Shown here: positions 13,934 through 20,055 of the stretch, piece after piece
Layout of the letters: each line of letters starts with the position of its first letter
Numbering within the stretch: position 1 is the first letter of the stretch
NCBI GenBank assembly: GCA_001563325.1
Contig: LRSK01000092.1
Span: 1-20,055 of the forward strand
Length of the DNA: 20,055 nt
Direction: 5' to 3'
Source of the DNA: Candidatus Thorarchaeota archaeon SMTZ1-83
GTDB taxonomy: Archaea; Asgardarchaeota; Thorarchaeia; Thorarchaeales; Thorarchaeaceae
Position numbers and translations under genes: made by a program
Notes under the pieces: model-generated
The model's database searches: none
What the model was told of the DNA's origin: nothing
What the model saw: only the letters and a program-made list of their open reading frames with translations

Positions 13934-16609
13934 ATGCCAACTGGGACCAAGGAGAGTGTACCACATCTTCAGCAGCAACTGAAAGCACTGGGCAACAGAT
14001 ACGCTGTTGAGATCCTTCAGGTCTTGAGTCCAAAGATGGGGGAAATGATCCCCAGTTTGGGTTGGGAACAAATAGTTGATGGAATTCTCAAACTTAGTGG
14101 AGTAAGTCGACCGCTAAGTAGGCCGAGCGGTGAGAAGACCGAAGAGGAAGCGGAATATGAAAGGCACCGTCAAAGATTCGTGACCGGTGGAACGCTCTAT
14201 GAAACAATGAACAAACTGATCCAAGTTGGGTTTGTAGATGCCATTGGAGCAAGGGGAAGAAAGAACCGGAGATTCAGAGTGACTCATGACGGCCGTCTAG
14301 CCCTATCAGCAATCGGAGGATTGCGTGGACCTACAGCTATTGACACGGAGCTACAGAAAGCTGCGATGGCCCTGCTTAAGCACAAGAACTTCACGAAACT
14401 GTTGCCTGCTCAAGAGAAGTTCGTTAGGGAAGTCGGAGAAGTAGATGGCAATCTTGTGATTCAGATGCCACCAGGTTCCGGGAAGACATTCTTGGCCATG
14501 ATGGTGATTCTGATTCGTCTTCAACGCGGCATCAGATGTCTGTACCTGACACCCTACACTTCGTTGAACACCCAAGTGATTGATGAGTATGGCGAGCTGT
14601 TTGAAAGCCTTGGATATCCTGTGGTTAGGTATGATGGACAACACAGATCTACTGAAACTGAGTTGGAAGAGGCAGCTCTTGTAGTCGGCGTTCTAGAGTC
14701 CGTACTGTCATCTGTGCTCGCGAGGAGGAAATGGACAAATCGCATCGGCGTGGTAGTTGTTGACGAGTTGACCGAGTTGGACTCTGCTGTGATAAGGTTA
14801 GAGCCACAGAGTCTCGGGACAGACAGGAGCGCGAAATTGGATTGTCTGATTTCCCAACTCAAGCAAGAAAGCCAGATCATCACGCTCTCGTCCAGATTTG
14901 GTCAGACTGAAGAGGTGGCGGAATGGCTGGATGCACAGGTGTTTAGACCAGGAGTAAGACTGGCTCCGGACGAGTTCATCGTCAGGAAAGAAGATGACAC
15001 TGTAATCATTGAGAGTAGTGATGGCACGCAGTATAGTGAATCATCAGAGGAAAGCATGCTGCATGCCGTTTTGGACCACACTGGTGACTATGAGAATGAC
15101 TCTGTACTCATCGTCGCGGGAACTCGAGAGGCGGCTGAGGCAATTGCCGCAGATCTAGCAACGACTCATCCGCGAAGCATTATGGATGATGTCGTCTCCA
15201 TGATTCTTGGTCCAGAACGAGGGCTACCTGTGACGTCCCGCCTAGAGAGGTCTCTCTCACGAGGCGTCGCGTTTCATCACGCAGGTCTCGATGCAGCAGT
15301 CCGTGAGAGGCTTGAGCGAAGCATAAAGACTGGGGACGTGAGAACGGTAGTTTCGACAACTGGCATCACTTCAGGAATCAGTTTCCCATTGGACTGTGTC
15401 ACAATCATGTTTGGGACAGGGATGTACTTCCTGGTGTCCAGGTCAAGGTATCTGCAGATAGCAGGACGTATTGGCGAGTACCATCTTGCTCAGAGGGGTG
15501 GACGAGTGTATCTGATGTATGAGGGCTCCACGATGCAGTTTCGGAGCCTTGAGGAATTAGAGGATACACTCCTGCATAGACCTCTAAGGCCATTGCGGCC
15601 TGGAAGTCTTCATCCATCTCTCATTGCGAGTCTTATGATGAAGGAGATGGTGCAGGGAAGAGTATTCACCAAGGAGTCAGCAAGAGGAAAGTTTCTGAAA
15701 CTCGTGCAGGAGACCTTCAGGGGCTTTGTCGATGCAGAATACGAGCCCAAGATGAATAGCGTCTTCTCAAGACTCTTTGACTGGCTTCTGAAGAACGGTG
15801 TCATAGAGAAGAGTGACAGCAAATTCAGAGTCAGCAAAGAGGCAAAGTCTGTTGCGGCATCTGGCATCAACACTGTTGAATATGTGACCTCACGTGACAC
15901 CATCTCATCGCTACAGCAGGACTCAGTCGAATCTGACTTAATCGACCTCATTCTGGGATTCAGTCTTCCTCAGACGCTCAGACCGAGAGCCTATGTTCCA
16001 ACGGAGATAGAACTTCGACTTGCTGAGATTGAGCCTCCGAACCAGCGGTATTTGAATTTTAAACAGGGCCGTGACCATTTCAAGAAGCTCGTGCTTCAGG
16101 GATGGCTGAGTGAGAAGAATGTTGAAGACGTAATTGAGCATGCCGAAGAGATTTCAATGGAAGAGGCTGGAGGTAGACGGTCAATTGGCGGCGACATAGG
16201 AGAGGGAGACCTTGAAACACTTGTAGGAATCTGCAGCAACATTGCGTGGGGCCTCAGCAGATTCCTGAGCGCTACGGGGAGAAGGAAACTGTCTATCAGA
16301 TTCGAAACCTTCAGTAGACAGCTTCGCTACGGTGTGCGGAGCGATCTTGCCGAGTCCGATTTGCTTGACTTGCAAATCATGGAAAGAGATGAGGGTCAAC
16401 CAGAGCAGCTCTCAAGAACAGATGCCAGGACTCTATTCGAGGCAGGATACAGGTCAATCAATGACATAGTTCGAAAAGACATCGATGCCGAGAAGCCGGG
16501 ATTCGCCAGAGACCGTTTTGCCAAGAATTGTGGGCTAAGTCGTAGGATGGGCAGATATGTCTACAAGGCCGCATTGGACTACGTGAAAACAAGAACAGGG
16601 GGAGAGTAA
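13934..16609 (+). CDS. Winged-helix/Ski2-Hel308-like helicase fusion
   Basis: A large superfamily 2 helicase, 891 residues from ATG 13934 (906 from ATG 13889; numbers here use 891). Residues 1-130 form a winged-helix-like module ending in a typical wing (RKNRRFRVTHDGRLAL), recalling PadR/ArsR-type regulators. The helicase core follows: Walker A PPGSGKT (179-185), YLTPYTSL, DELT in place of DEAD/DEIH (277-280), SSRFG where motif III usually reads SAT, FHHAGL (447-452), motif V STTGITSG (474-481), and motif VI QIAGRIGE (508-515), whose last residue is usually Arg. Behind it lie a second winged-helix region (about 545-640) and a C-terminal helix-hairpin-helix-like end with ARTLFEAGYRSI. This layout is nearest Hel308/Ski2 (branched DNA or RNA unwinding), but the substrate is unknown. 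It is divergent from sepF. Confidence 0.85.
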   Translation: MPTGTKESVPHLQQQLKALGNRYAVEILQVLSPKMGEMIPSLGWEQIVDGILKLSGVSRPLSRPSGEKTEEEAEYERHRQRFVTGGTLYETMNKLIQVGFVDAIGARGRKNRRFRVTHDGRLALSAIGGLRGPTAIDTELQKAAMALLKHKNFTKLLPAQEKFVREVGEVDGNLVIQMPPGSGKTFLAMMVILIRLQRGIRCLYLTPYTSLNTQVIDEYGELFESLGYPVVRYDGQHRSTETELEEAALVVGVLESVLSSVLARRKWTNRIGVVVVDELTELDSAVIRLEPQSLGTDRSAKLDCLISQLKQESQIITLSSRFGQTEEVAEWLDAQVFRPGVRLAPDEFIVRKEDDTVIIESSDGTQYSESSEESMLHAVLDHTGDYENDSVLIVAGTREAAEAIAADLATTHPRSIMDDVVSMILGPERGLPVTSRLERSLSRGVAFHHAGLDAAVRERLERSIKTGDVRTVVSTTGITSGISFPLDCVTIMFGTGMYFLVSRSRYLQIAGRIGEYHLAQRGGRVYLMYEGSTMQFRSLEELEDTLLHRPLRPLRPGSLHPSLIASLMMKEMVQGRVFTKESARGKFLKLVQETFRGFVDAEYEPKMNSVFSRLFDWLLKNGVIEKSDSKFRVSKEAKSVAASGINTVEYVTSRDTISSLQQDSVESDLIDLILGFSLPQTLRPRAYVPTEIELRLAEIEPPNQRYLNFKQGRDHFKKLVLQGWLSEKNVEDVIEHAEEISMEEAGGRRSIGGDIGEGDLETLVGICSNIAWGLSRFLSATGRRKLSIRFETFSRQLRYGVRSDLAESDLLDLQIMERDEGQPEQLSRTDARTLFEAGYRSINDIVRKDIDAEKPGFARDRFAKNCGLSRRMGRYVYKAALDYVKTRTGGE

Positions 16610-16613
16610 TAGC

Positions 16614-17120
16614 CTAACTCTTGCCAAAGTCCCACAGGGCATCATTAACATGATGTTTTGACAGAATCATCTTGCCATGGGTAGCCGCCAGAATGTCTTC
16701 TGAGGACATCAGTGAAACTCCGACGGCTAGCGGCTTGCCATGTCTTTCATCCACAACTGCCACAACTGAACCCGGGGCAATCCCGTCGTCAACCTTGGTC
16801 ACCCCTGGACGCATTATGTCGGCTCCATTCACTACGAATCTAACTGCACCCATGTCAACGGTCACTGTTGGAACAGAGAGAATCCCTTTCAGAAGCGCAT
16901 GCAACGTTGGGATGAGTCTTCCATCTTCCTCGAAGAAGAGAATCTCACCCTCATAGAGGAGAATGTGAGTTCCCTCGTCAAGAACGCCTTCTTCGAGTTT
17001 CTCTTTTGTGTCAAGACCTGTAGCTTTTGTACCCAAGTCCCGCTCGATTCGGTCCATATACTCTTTCTGGGCCCGTTTCTTCAGCAGGTGACGGCGTTTG
17101 ATTCGGTCTATCTTTGGCAT
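16614..17120 (-). CDS. MCT-1/Tma20-like PUA-domain protein
   Basis: A 168-residue PUA-domain RNA-binding protein related to eukaryotic MCTS1/Tma20. The N-terminus is basic and helical (residues 1-28), followed by a small mixed domain (about 30-85) and the PUA domain (about 88-165) with NGADIMRPGV (98-107), VVDERHGKPLAVGV and the closing HHVNDALWDF. Eukaryotic MCTS1 acts with DENR in ribosome recycling and re-initiation; an archaeal role on the ribosome or tRNA is inferred. No DENR/SUI1-like partner is in the window. The ATG at 17120 gives a normal family start. It converges with the helicase gene, four bases between stops, and is divergent from the LSm gene. Confidence 0.9.
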   Translation of the reverse strand: MPKIDRIKRRHLLKKRAQKEYMDRIERDLGTKATGLDTKEKLEEGVLDEGTHILLYEGEILFFEEDGRLIPTLHALLKGILSVPTVTVDMGAVRFVVNGADIMRPGVTKVDDGIAPGSVVAVVDERHGKPLAVGVSLMSSEDILAATHGKMILSKHHVNDALWDFGKS

Positions 17121-17213
17121 CTTGTGTAGTGAAGACGGTACTCCTTTTCAAACCTGCGAATTATGGCCCTAGCACTGCATGTGGCAGTCCCAAAGCAGGT
17201 CAGCTTCATCGTC

Positions 17214-17224
17214 ATCTTTTTAAG
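17214..17224 (+). promoter_or_regulatory. TATA box of the LSm-L37e unit
   Basis: ATCTTTTTAAG in the divergent gap after the PUA gene predicts a start near 17246 and a leader of about 50 bases before the LSm start. The remaining 17121-17213 shows no recognisable gene. Confidence 0.5.
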
Positions 17225-17296
17225 CCGAGGCCGAAGACTAGCGCGAACGTCAGAGGCTCAGGGCCAAATGGCGTTTCTTCTGCGATGGTGAAGATT

Positions 17297-17560
17297 ATGA
17301 ATGCAGGTCGGCCAATGGAACTGCTGCAGAACTCAATTGGTGCCCAGGTGCTTGTTGAGCTGAAGGGTAACAAGAAGATCAAGGGCCGCCTGCGAGGCTA
17401 TGATCAGCACCTGAATCTCGTTCTTGAAGACGCAGACGAGATTTCAAGAAACCCCGAAACAAGCGAGGAAACTGTGACTCACGTCGCGAATGTAATTGTG
17501 CGGGGAGACAACGTGGTCATCGTATCACCACCGCCGGGGAAGAGCAAGAAGAAGGAGTAG
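17297..17560 (+). CDS. LSm RNA-binding protein
   Basis: An 87-residue Sm-like archaeal protein, which forms heptameric rings that bind U-rich RNA. The Sm1 motif runs [31 protein letters not shown], with the RNA-contact residues D-x-H-x-N (DQHLN); Sm2 is [12 protein letters not shown]. The tail is lysine-rich. I choose ATG 17297, with GGTGA at 17287-17291 as Shine-Dalgarno and a normal Sm N-terminus ([10 protein letters not shown]). ATG 17285, four codons earlier, is possible. A much longer frame back to 17114 crosses the promoter and is not real. It pairs with rpl37e 8 bases downstream, an arrangement widely conserved in archaea. Confidence 0.95.
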   Translation: MNAGRPMELLQNSIGAQVLVELKGNKKIKGRLRGYDQHLNLVLEDADEISRNPETSEETVTHVANVIVRGDNVVIVSPPPGKSKKKE

Positions 17561-17568
17561 ACTGCACA

Positions 17569-17757
17569 ATGGGAAAGGGCACCCCCGCAAAGGGCAAGAA
17601 GAACAATCCACACCACATACGCTGCAGAAGATGTGGCAGAAGGTCCTATCATGTCAGACACAAGAAGTGTGCGGCCTGCGGATACGGTGCCTCCAGCAGA
17701 CTGCGCCAGTATAACTGGGCTCACAAGAAAGTTCATGGCGTTCGCGTACGTGGATAG
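17569..17757 (+). CDS. rpl37e: Large-subunit ribosomal protein L37e
   Basis: A 62-residue zinc-ribbon r-protein of the archaeal/eukaryotic large subunit. Four cysteines make the ribbon, CRRC (19-22) and CAAC (34-37). The N-terminus [12 protein letters not shown] and the ending ...[17 protein letters not shown] are diagnostic. It follows the LSm gene after 8 bases and should be translated from the same message; AAGAAGGAG near the LSm stop can serve as Shine-Dalgarno. Length is standard and all metal ligands are intact. Confidence 0.98.
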   Translation: MGKGTPAKGKKNNPHHIRCRRCGRRSYHVRHKKCAACGYGASSRLRQYNWAHKKVHGVRVRG

Positions 17758-17908
17758 CTAATTCTGCGCTACATTTTCACAACAATGACAATTGCAGCTC
17801 GCAAGACGATTCTGAGAACAGGACAGGAGCATGATTTGCCACTGTTTCTCGAGTGTATCAGAAGATCGCACGAGCAGCGAATAAAGAGTGGAATCCTGAA
17901 GACTCACC

Positions 17909-17921
17909 AACCTTAAAACAC
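17909..17921 (+). promoter_or_regulatory. TATA box of the NosD-like gene
   Basis: AACCTTAAAACAC in the 211-base gap after rpl37e predicts a start near 17942, giving a leader of about 27 bases that contains the strong ribosome site GGGGAGGA (17956-17963). Upstream of it, 17758-17908 holds only a 43-codon frame without a ribosome site. Confidence 0.5.
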
Positions 17922-17968
17922 TTGAACGGCATATTGGAGGTGGTCTGATCTTTCCGGGGAGGATTGAT

Positions 17969-19792
17969 TTGAGAGAGTTTGCATGGATTGGTCTAGCTCT
18001 GCTGTTCTCAGTAGTAACGTATTGCACAATCGGAGGGGTCTATGCAGAAACACCTCATGCAGCAGATTCTCTTGAGGTGCCCAATCCTACCACCGGGTTC
18101 CAGACATCTTACACAAATAGAGGACCAATCTTCATCCTTAGTGACAGCGATTTCAGTAGCTATGGATTCCCTGGAACGGGAGATAAGAACTCGCCTTACA
18201 GGATTGAGGGCTATAGCATCACCGATAGTAATTTCGAGTTGATAGTCATTGAGAACACTGAAGCATACTTCGTGATTCAAGACAACTATCTCAACAGCAT
18301 CACTTCGTCACTGGATGCAATCTACATGCGAAACGTGAAGAATGGCCGGGTGTACAACAACATACTTGTCAGCAACAGGCACGGGATATTCATAGACACT
18401 GGTTGTCAGTCAATGAATGTCACAAGCAACTTGGTCTGGGATTCGTCACAGAGTGGAATCAGAATAAACAGTTCATCGGATGTAAGAGTCTACCATAATG
18501 ATATGCATCTCAACACATACAATGGTATATGGGCTAACAGTTCCACGAACCTCGATATCTGGAATAACACCGTCTATGATGATGAACTGGGAATCTGGTT
18601 GAGAAACTGCAACGGTAGCCAGATTCTAGACAACACATTGTATGGAAACGACAACGCGCTTTGGATATCACACAATTCTAATTCTAACAACATCTTGTTC
18701 AATCGGATCTTTGACCCAGATGATGTCAGTCCGAATACCTGCGGCATACACCTTTCCCATAATGCGCACGATAACAGTATTCTGAATAATACTGTGAGTA
18801 ACTCAACAGAACATGGATTCTATGTAGAAGCCACATCAGGGAATAACACAATAAAATGGAACACATTCATCGGGAACAATCTTGGAGGCACTTCTCAGGC
18901 CTTCGATGCGGCTTCTGTTGAAGTTCTGTACAACTACTGGAGTGATTGGACAACTCCTGATGATGATTTCGATCAGATTGTGGACATCCCGTATTCGCTT
19001 GAAGGTCCAGTAATGAATGATGACCCATTTCCATTGACAAAACCTGCTAATCCGCCCGAATTTCACTACCTCACGCCTGTGACAATACTACATCCGAATG
19101 GTGGAGAGTCGATTCCTGACTCGGTGACCATCCAGTGGACAAGTTGCTATGATTCGAGGAATCACGCCGTCAACTACTCGATCTACTTCACACACAACTC
19201 AGGAGCGGATTGGGAGAAGATAGTTGGAAACCTGACCACCAATCAATTTGAGTGGGACACGACTGCTGAGTTGAAGACCACTCACTATCTTATTCGAGTA
19301 GTTGCTGAGTGTTCAGAAGGTTTGACTGTGTCAGATGAGTCTGATGGAGAGTTCTCTCTGATTGCTCATACCCTGTCAGATCCGACAATCACCTCACCGA
19401 CCACTTCTGGACCTTTCGATACGAGCCTCATGATCGGATGGAACGATGCTGTGGATTCCTGGGATTACACTGTTAGATACTCTATACAGTACTCCTCAGA
19501 TGGAGGTTCAAGCTGGACTGACTTGACCTCTGGATTGACTGGGAGTAGCTATCAATGGGATATCTCAGAGGTAGAGAACGGCGAGGACTATGTCGTCAAG
19601 CTAATAGCTTCAGCAGACGGGGGGCTGACTTCTGAAGCAATCTCTGTGACATTCTCAATTCAACATGGGACTACACCTGGGGGAGGGGACGGTGATATGA
19701 CTCTGGTGTTTGTCGGAGTGGGGGCTGGAGCAGTAGCCGTTGTAGTTGTTCTAGTGCTTGCAATCAGGATGCGAGGCGCCGTCGAAACCTGA
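17969..19792 (+). CDS. NosD-like beta-helix surface protein
   Basis: A 607-residue secreted, membrane-anchored protein. A signal peptide (1-26, ending GVYA) is followed by a right-handed beta-helix of NosD/PbH1 type (about 53-355), opening with PIFILSDSDF and PYRIEGYSI and closing with the typical NYWSDW...DIPY segment. Two Ig/fibronectin-like repeats follow (about 371-465 and 472-564), each with a TIQW/MIGW strand; the second carries an Asp-box-like SSDGGSSW. A Gly-rich linker and one transmembrane helix (about 577-599) end in RMRG. About ten N-x-S/T sites suggest surface glycosylation. The start is TTG 17969, with GGGGAGGA five bases ahead. Likely an adhesin or carbohydrate-binding protein; the true ligand is unknown. 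Confidence 0.88.
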   Translation: MREFAWIGLALLFSVVTYCTIGGVYAETPHAADSLEVPNPTTGFQTSYTNRGPIFILSDSDFSSYGFPGTGDKNSPYRIEGYSITDSNFELIVIENTEAYFVIQDNYLNSITSSLDAIYMRNVKNGRVYNNILVSNRHGIFIDTGCQSMNVTSNLVWDSSQSGIRINSSSDVRVYHNDMHLNTYNGIWANSSTNLDIWNNTVYDDELGIWLRNCNGSQILDNTLYGNDNALWISHNSNSNNILFNRIFDPDDVSPNTCGIHLSHNAHDNSILNNTVSNSTEHGFYVEATSGNNTIKWNTFIGNNLGGTSQAFDAASVEVLYNYWSDWTTPDDDFDQIVDIPYSLEGPVMNDDPFPLTKPANPPEFHYLTPVTILHPNGGESIPDSVTIQWTSCYDSRNHAVNYSIYFTHNSGADWEKIVGNLTTNQFEWDTTAELKTTHYLIRVVAECSEGLTVSDESDGEFSLIAHTLSDPTITSPTTSGPFDTSLMIGWNDAVDSWDYTVRYSIQYSSDGGSSWTDLTSGLTGSSYQWDISEVENGEDYVVKLIASADGGLTSEAISVTFSIQHGTTPGGGDGDMTLVFVGVGAGAVAVVVVLVLAIRMRGAVET

Positions 19793-19831
19793 TGACAAGG
19801 GAGACTATGCTCCAGGGAGGTCTGATTGTAT

Positions 19832-20055
19832 ATGAAGGTGAAGTCAATTGCTCTGCTATGCTTGGCTGTACTCGTTTCATGTTCGATAGCAGCGACTCAT
19901 TGTTGCCTTGGCTGTTTGATTGCCATCCACAATCCAGATGTTGTAAATGGCTACGTTTCTATTGAGTCAGGGTATGAAGAGAGCCTACCTATTCATATCG
20001 CAGACAACGATGACTTCGCTGACCAAGCAACTTCAAACTCGTGGGACGGCAACGG
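19832..20055 (+). CDS. Second NosD-like secreted protein (partial)
   Basis: A frame open to the window end, 74 codons visible. It begins MKVKSIALLCLAVLVS, a signal peptide with a cysteine-rich end (CCLGC), and then shows PIHIADNDDF and NSWDGNG. The latter aligns with the opening of the neighbouring protein's beta-helix (PIFILSDSDF, GFPGTG), so it is probably a second NosD-like member in tandem. GGGAGGT (19815-19821) is the ribosome site. ATG 19832 fits it with 10 bases; an in-frame TTG at 19826 is closer and may be the true start. The 39-base gap has no promoter, implying co-transcription. Confidence 0.72.
   Translation, partial: MKVKSIALLCLAVLVSCSIAATHCCLGCLIAIHNPDVVNGYVSIESGYEESLPIHIADNDDFADQATSNSWDGN

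Noticed and set aside
17114..17296. N-terminal extension of the LSm gene back to 17114
   Set aside because: It crosses the TATA box at 17214 and adds 61 residues that no LSm protein has. The GGTGA site supports ATG 17297.
17785..17916. 43-codon frame between rpl37e and the NosD-like gene
   Set aside because: No ribosome site, no recognisable features, and it ends inside the next gene's TATA box.
1..20055. CRISPR array, insertion sequence, integrase or attachment-site repeats
   Set aside because: No regularly spaced repeats, transposase motifs or flanking duplications were seen; the region is nearly all conserved core genes.

Overview
This window is a gene-dense piece of an archaeal chromosome. 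Evidence: archaeal-type r-proteins L21e and L37e, the RNA polymerase subunit Rpo4, Alba, a proteasome beta subunit, the archaeal 3'-end nuclease aCPSF1, Pus10, Pth2, a geranylgeranyl reductase, and BRE/TATA-type promoters about 25 to 60 bases ahead of several genes. There are no bacterial -35/-10 promoters or bacterial-type operons. Moderate GC, heavy AGA/AGG arginine use, and large NosD-like surface proteins would fit an Asgard (Thorarchaeota-like) or Thermoplasmata-like lineage. That placement is a guess; only the archaeal domain is firm.

Layout: (1) 14-4157: aCPSF2 (minus), divergent from Alba plus a NusA-like KH protein (plus), which run into TruD and Pth2 (minus). (2) 4232-5446: geranylgeranyl reductase for membrane lipid saturation, divergent from Pth2. 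(3) 5505-9755: a translation/transcription block in the order Pus10, L21e, Rpo4, DUF655, KsgA/Dim1, HemK/Mtq2-type methyltransferase, with the last three genes overlapping. (4) 9812-13400: FKBP-type isomerase with a lysine-rich tail, proteasome beta subunit, aCPSF1. (5) 13415-17120: SepF (minus), divergent from a large winged-helix/Ski2-Hel308-like helicase (plus), then an MCT-1-like PUA protein (minus). (6) 17297-17757: LSm and L37e. (7) 17969-20055: a membrane-anchored NosD-like beta-helix surface protein and the start of a second one, cut by the window end.

Most genes serve RNA and protein information flow: rRNA and tRNA modification (KsgA, TruD, Pus10), peptidyl-tRNA recycling (Pth2), probable release-factor methylation (HemK/Mtq2), transcription (Rpo4, KH protein), RNA 3'-end processing and decay (aCPSF1, aCPSF2, LSm), folding and proteolysis (FKBP, PsmB). 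Cell division (SepF), lipid synthesis and cell-surface genes lie between them.

I saw no tRNA, rRNA, CRISPR array, insertion sequence or integrase, and no gene-free stretch above about 300 bases. The least conventional gene is the winged-helix/helicase fusion at 13934, whose helicase motifs III and VI look divergent. Other points of note are two genes whose longest reading frame starts inside or just ahead of a TATA box, a histone-H1-like tail on the FKBP, a KH protein that appears to have lost key residues, and convergent gene pairs with only 1, 4 and 14 bases between stop codons.
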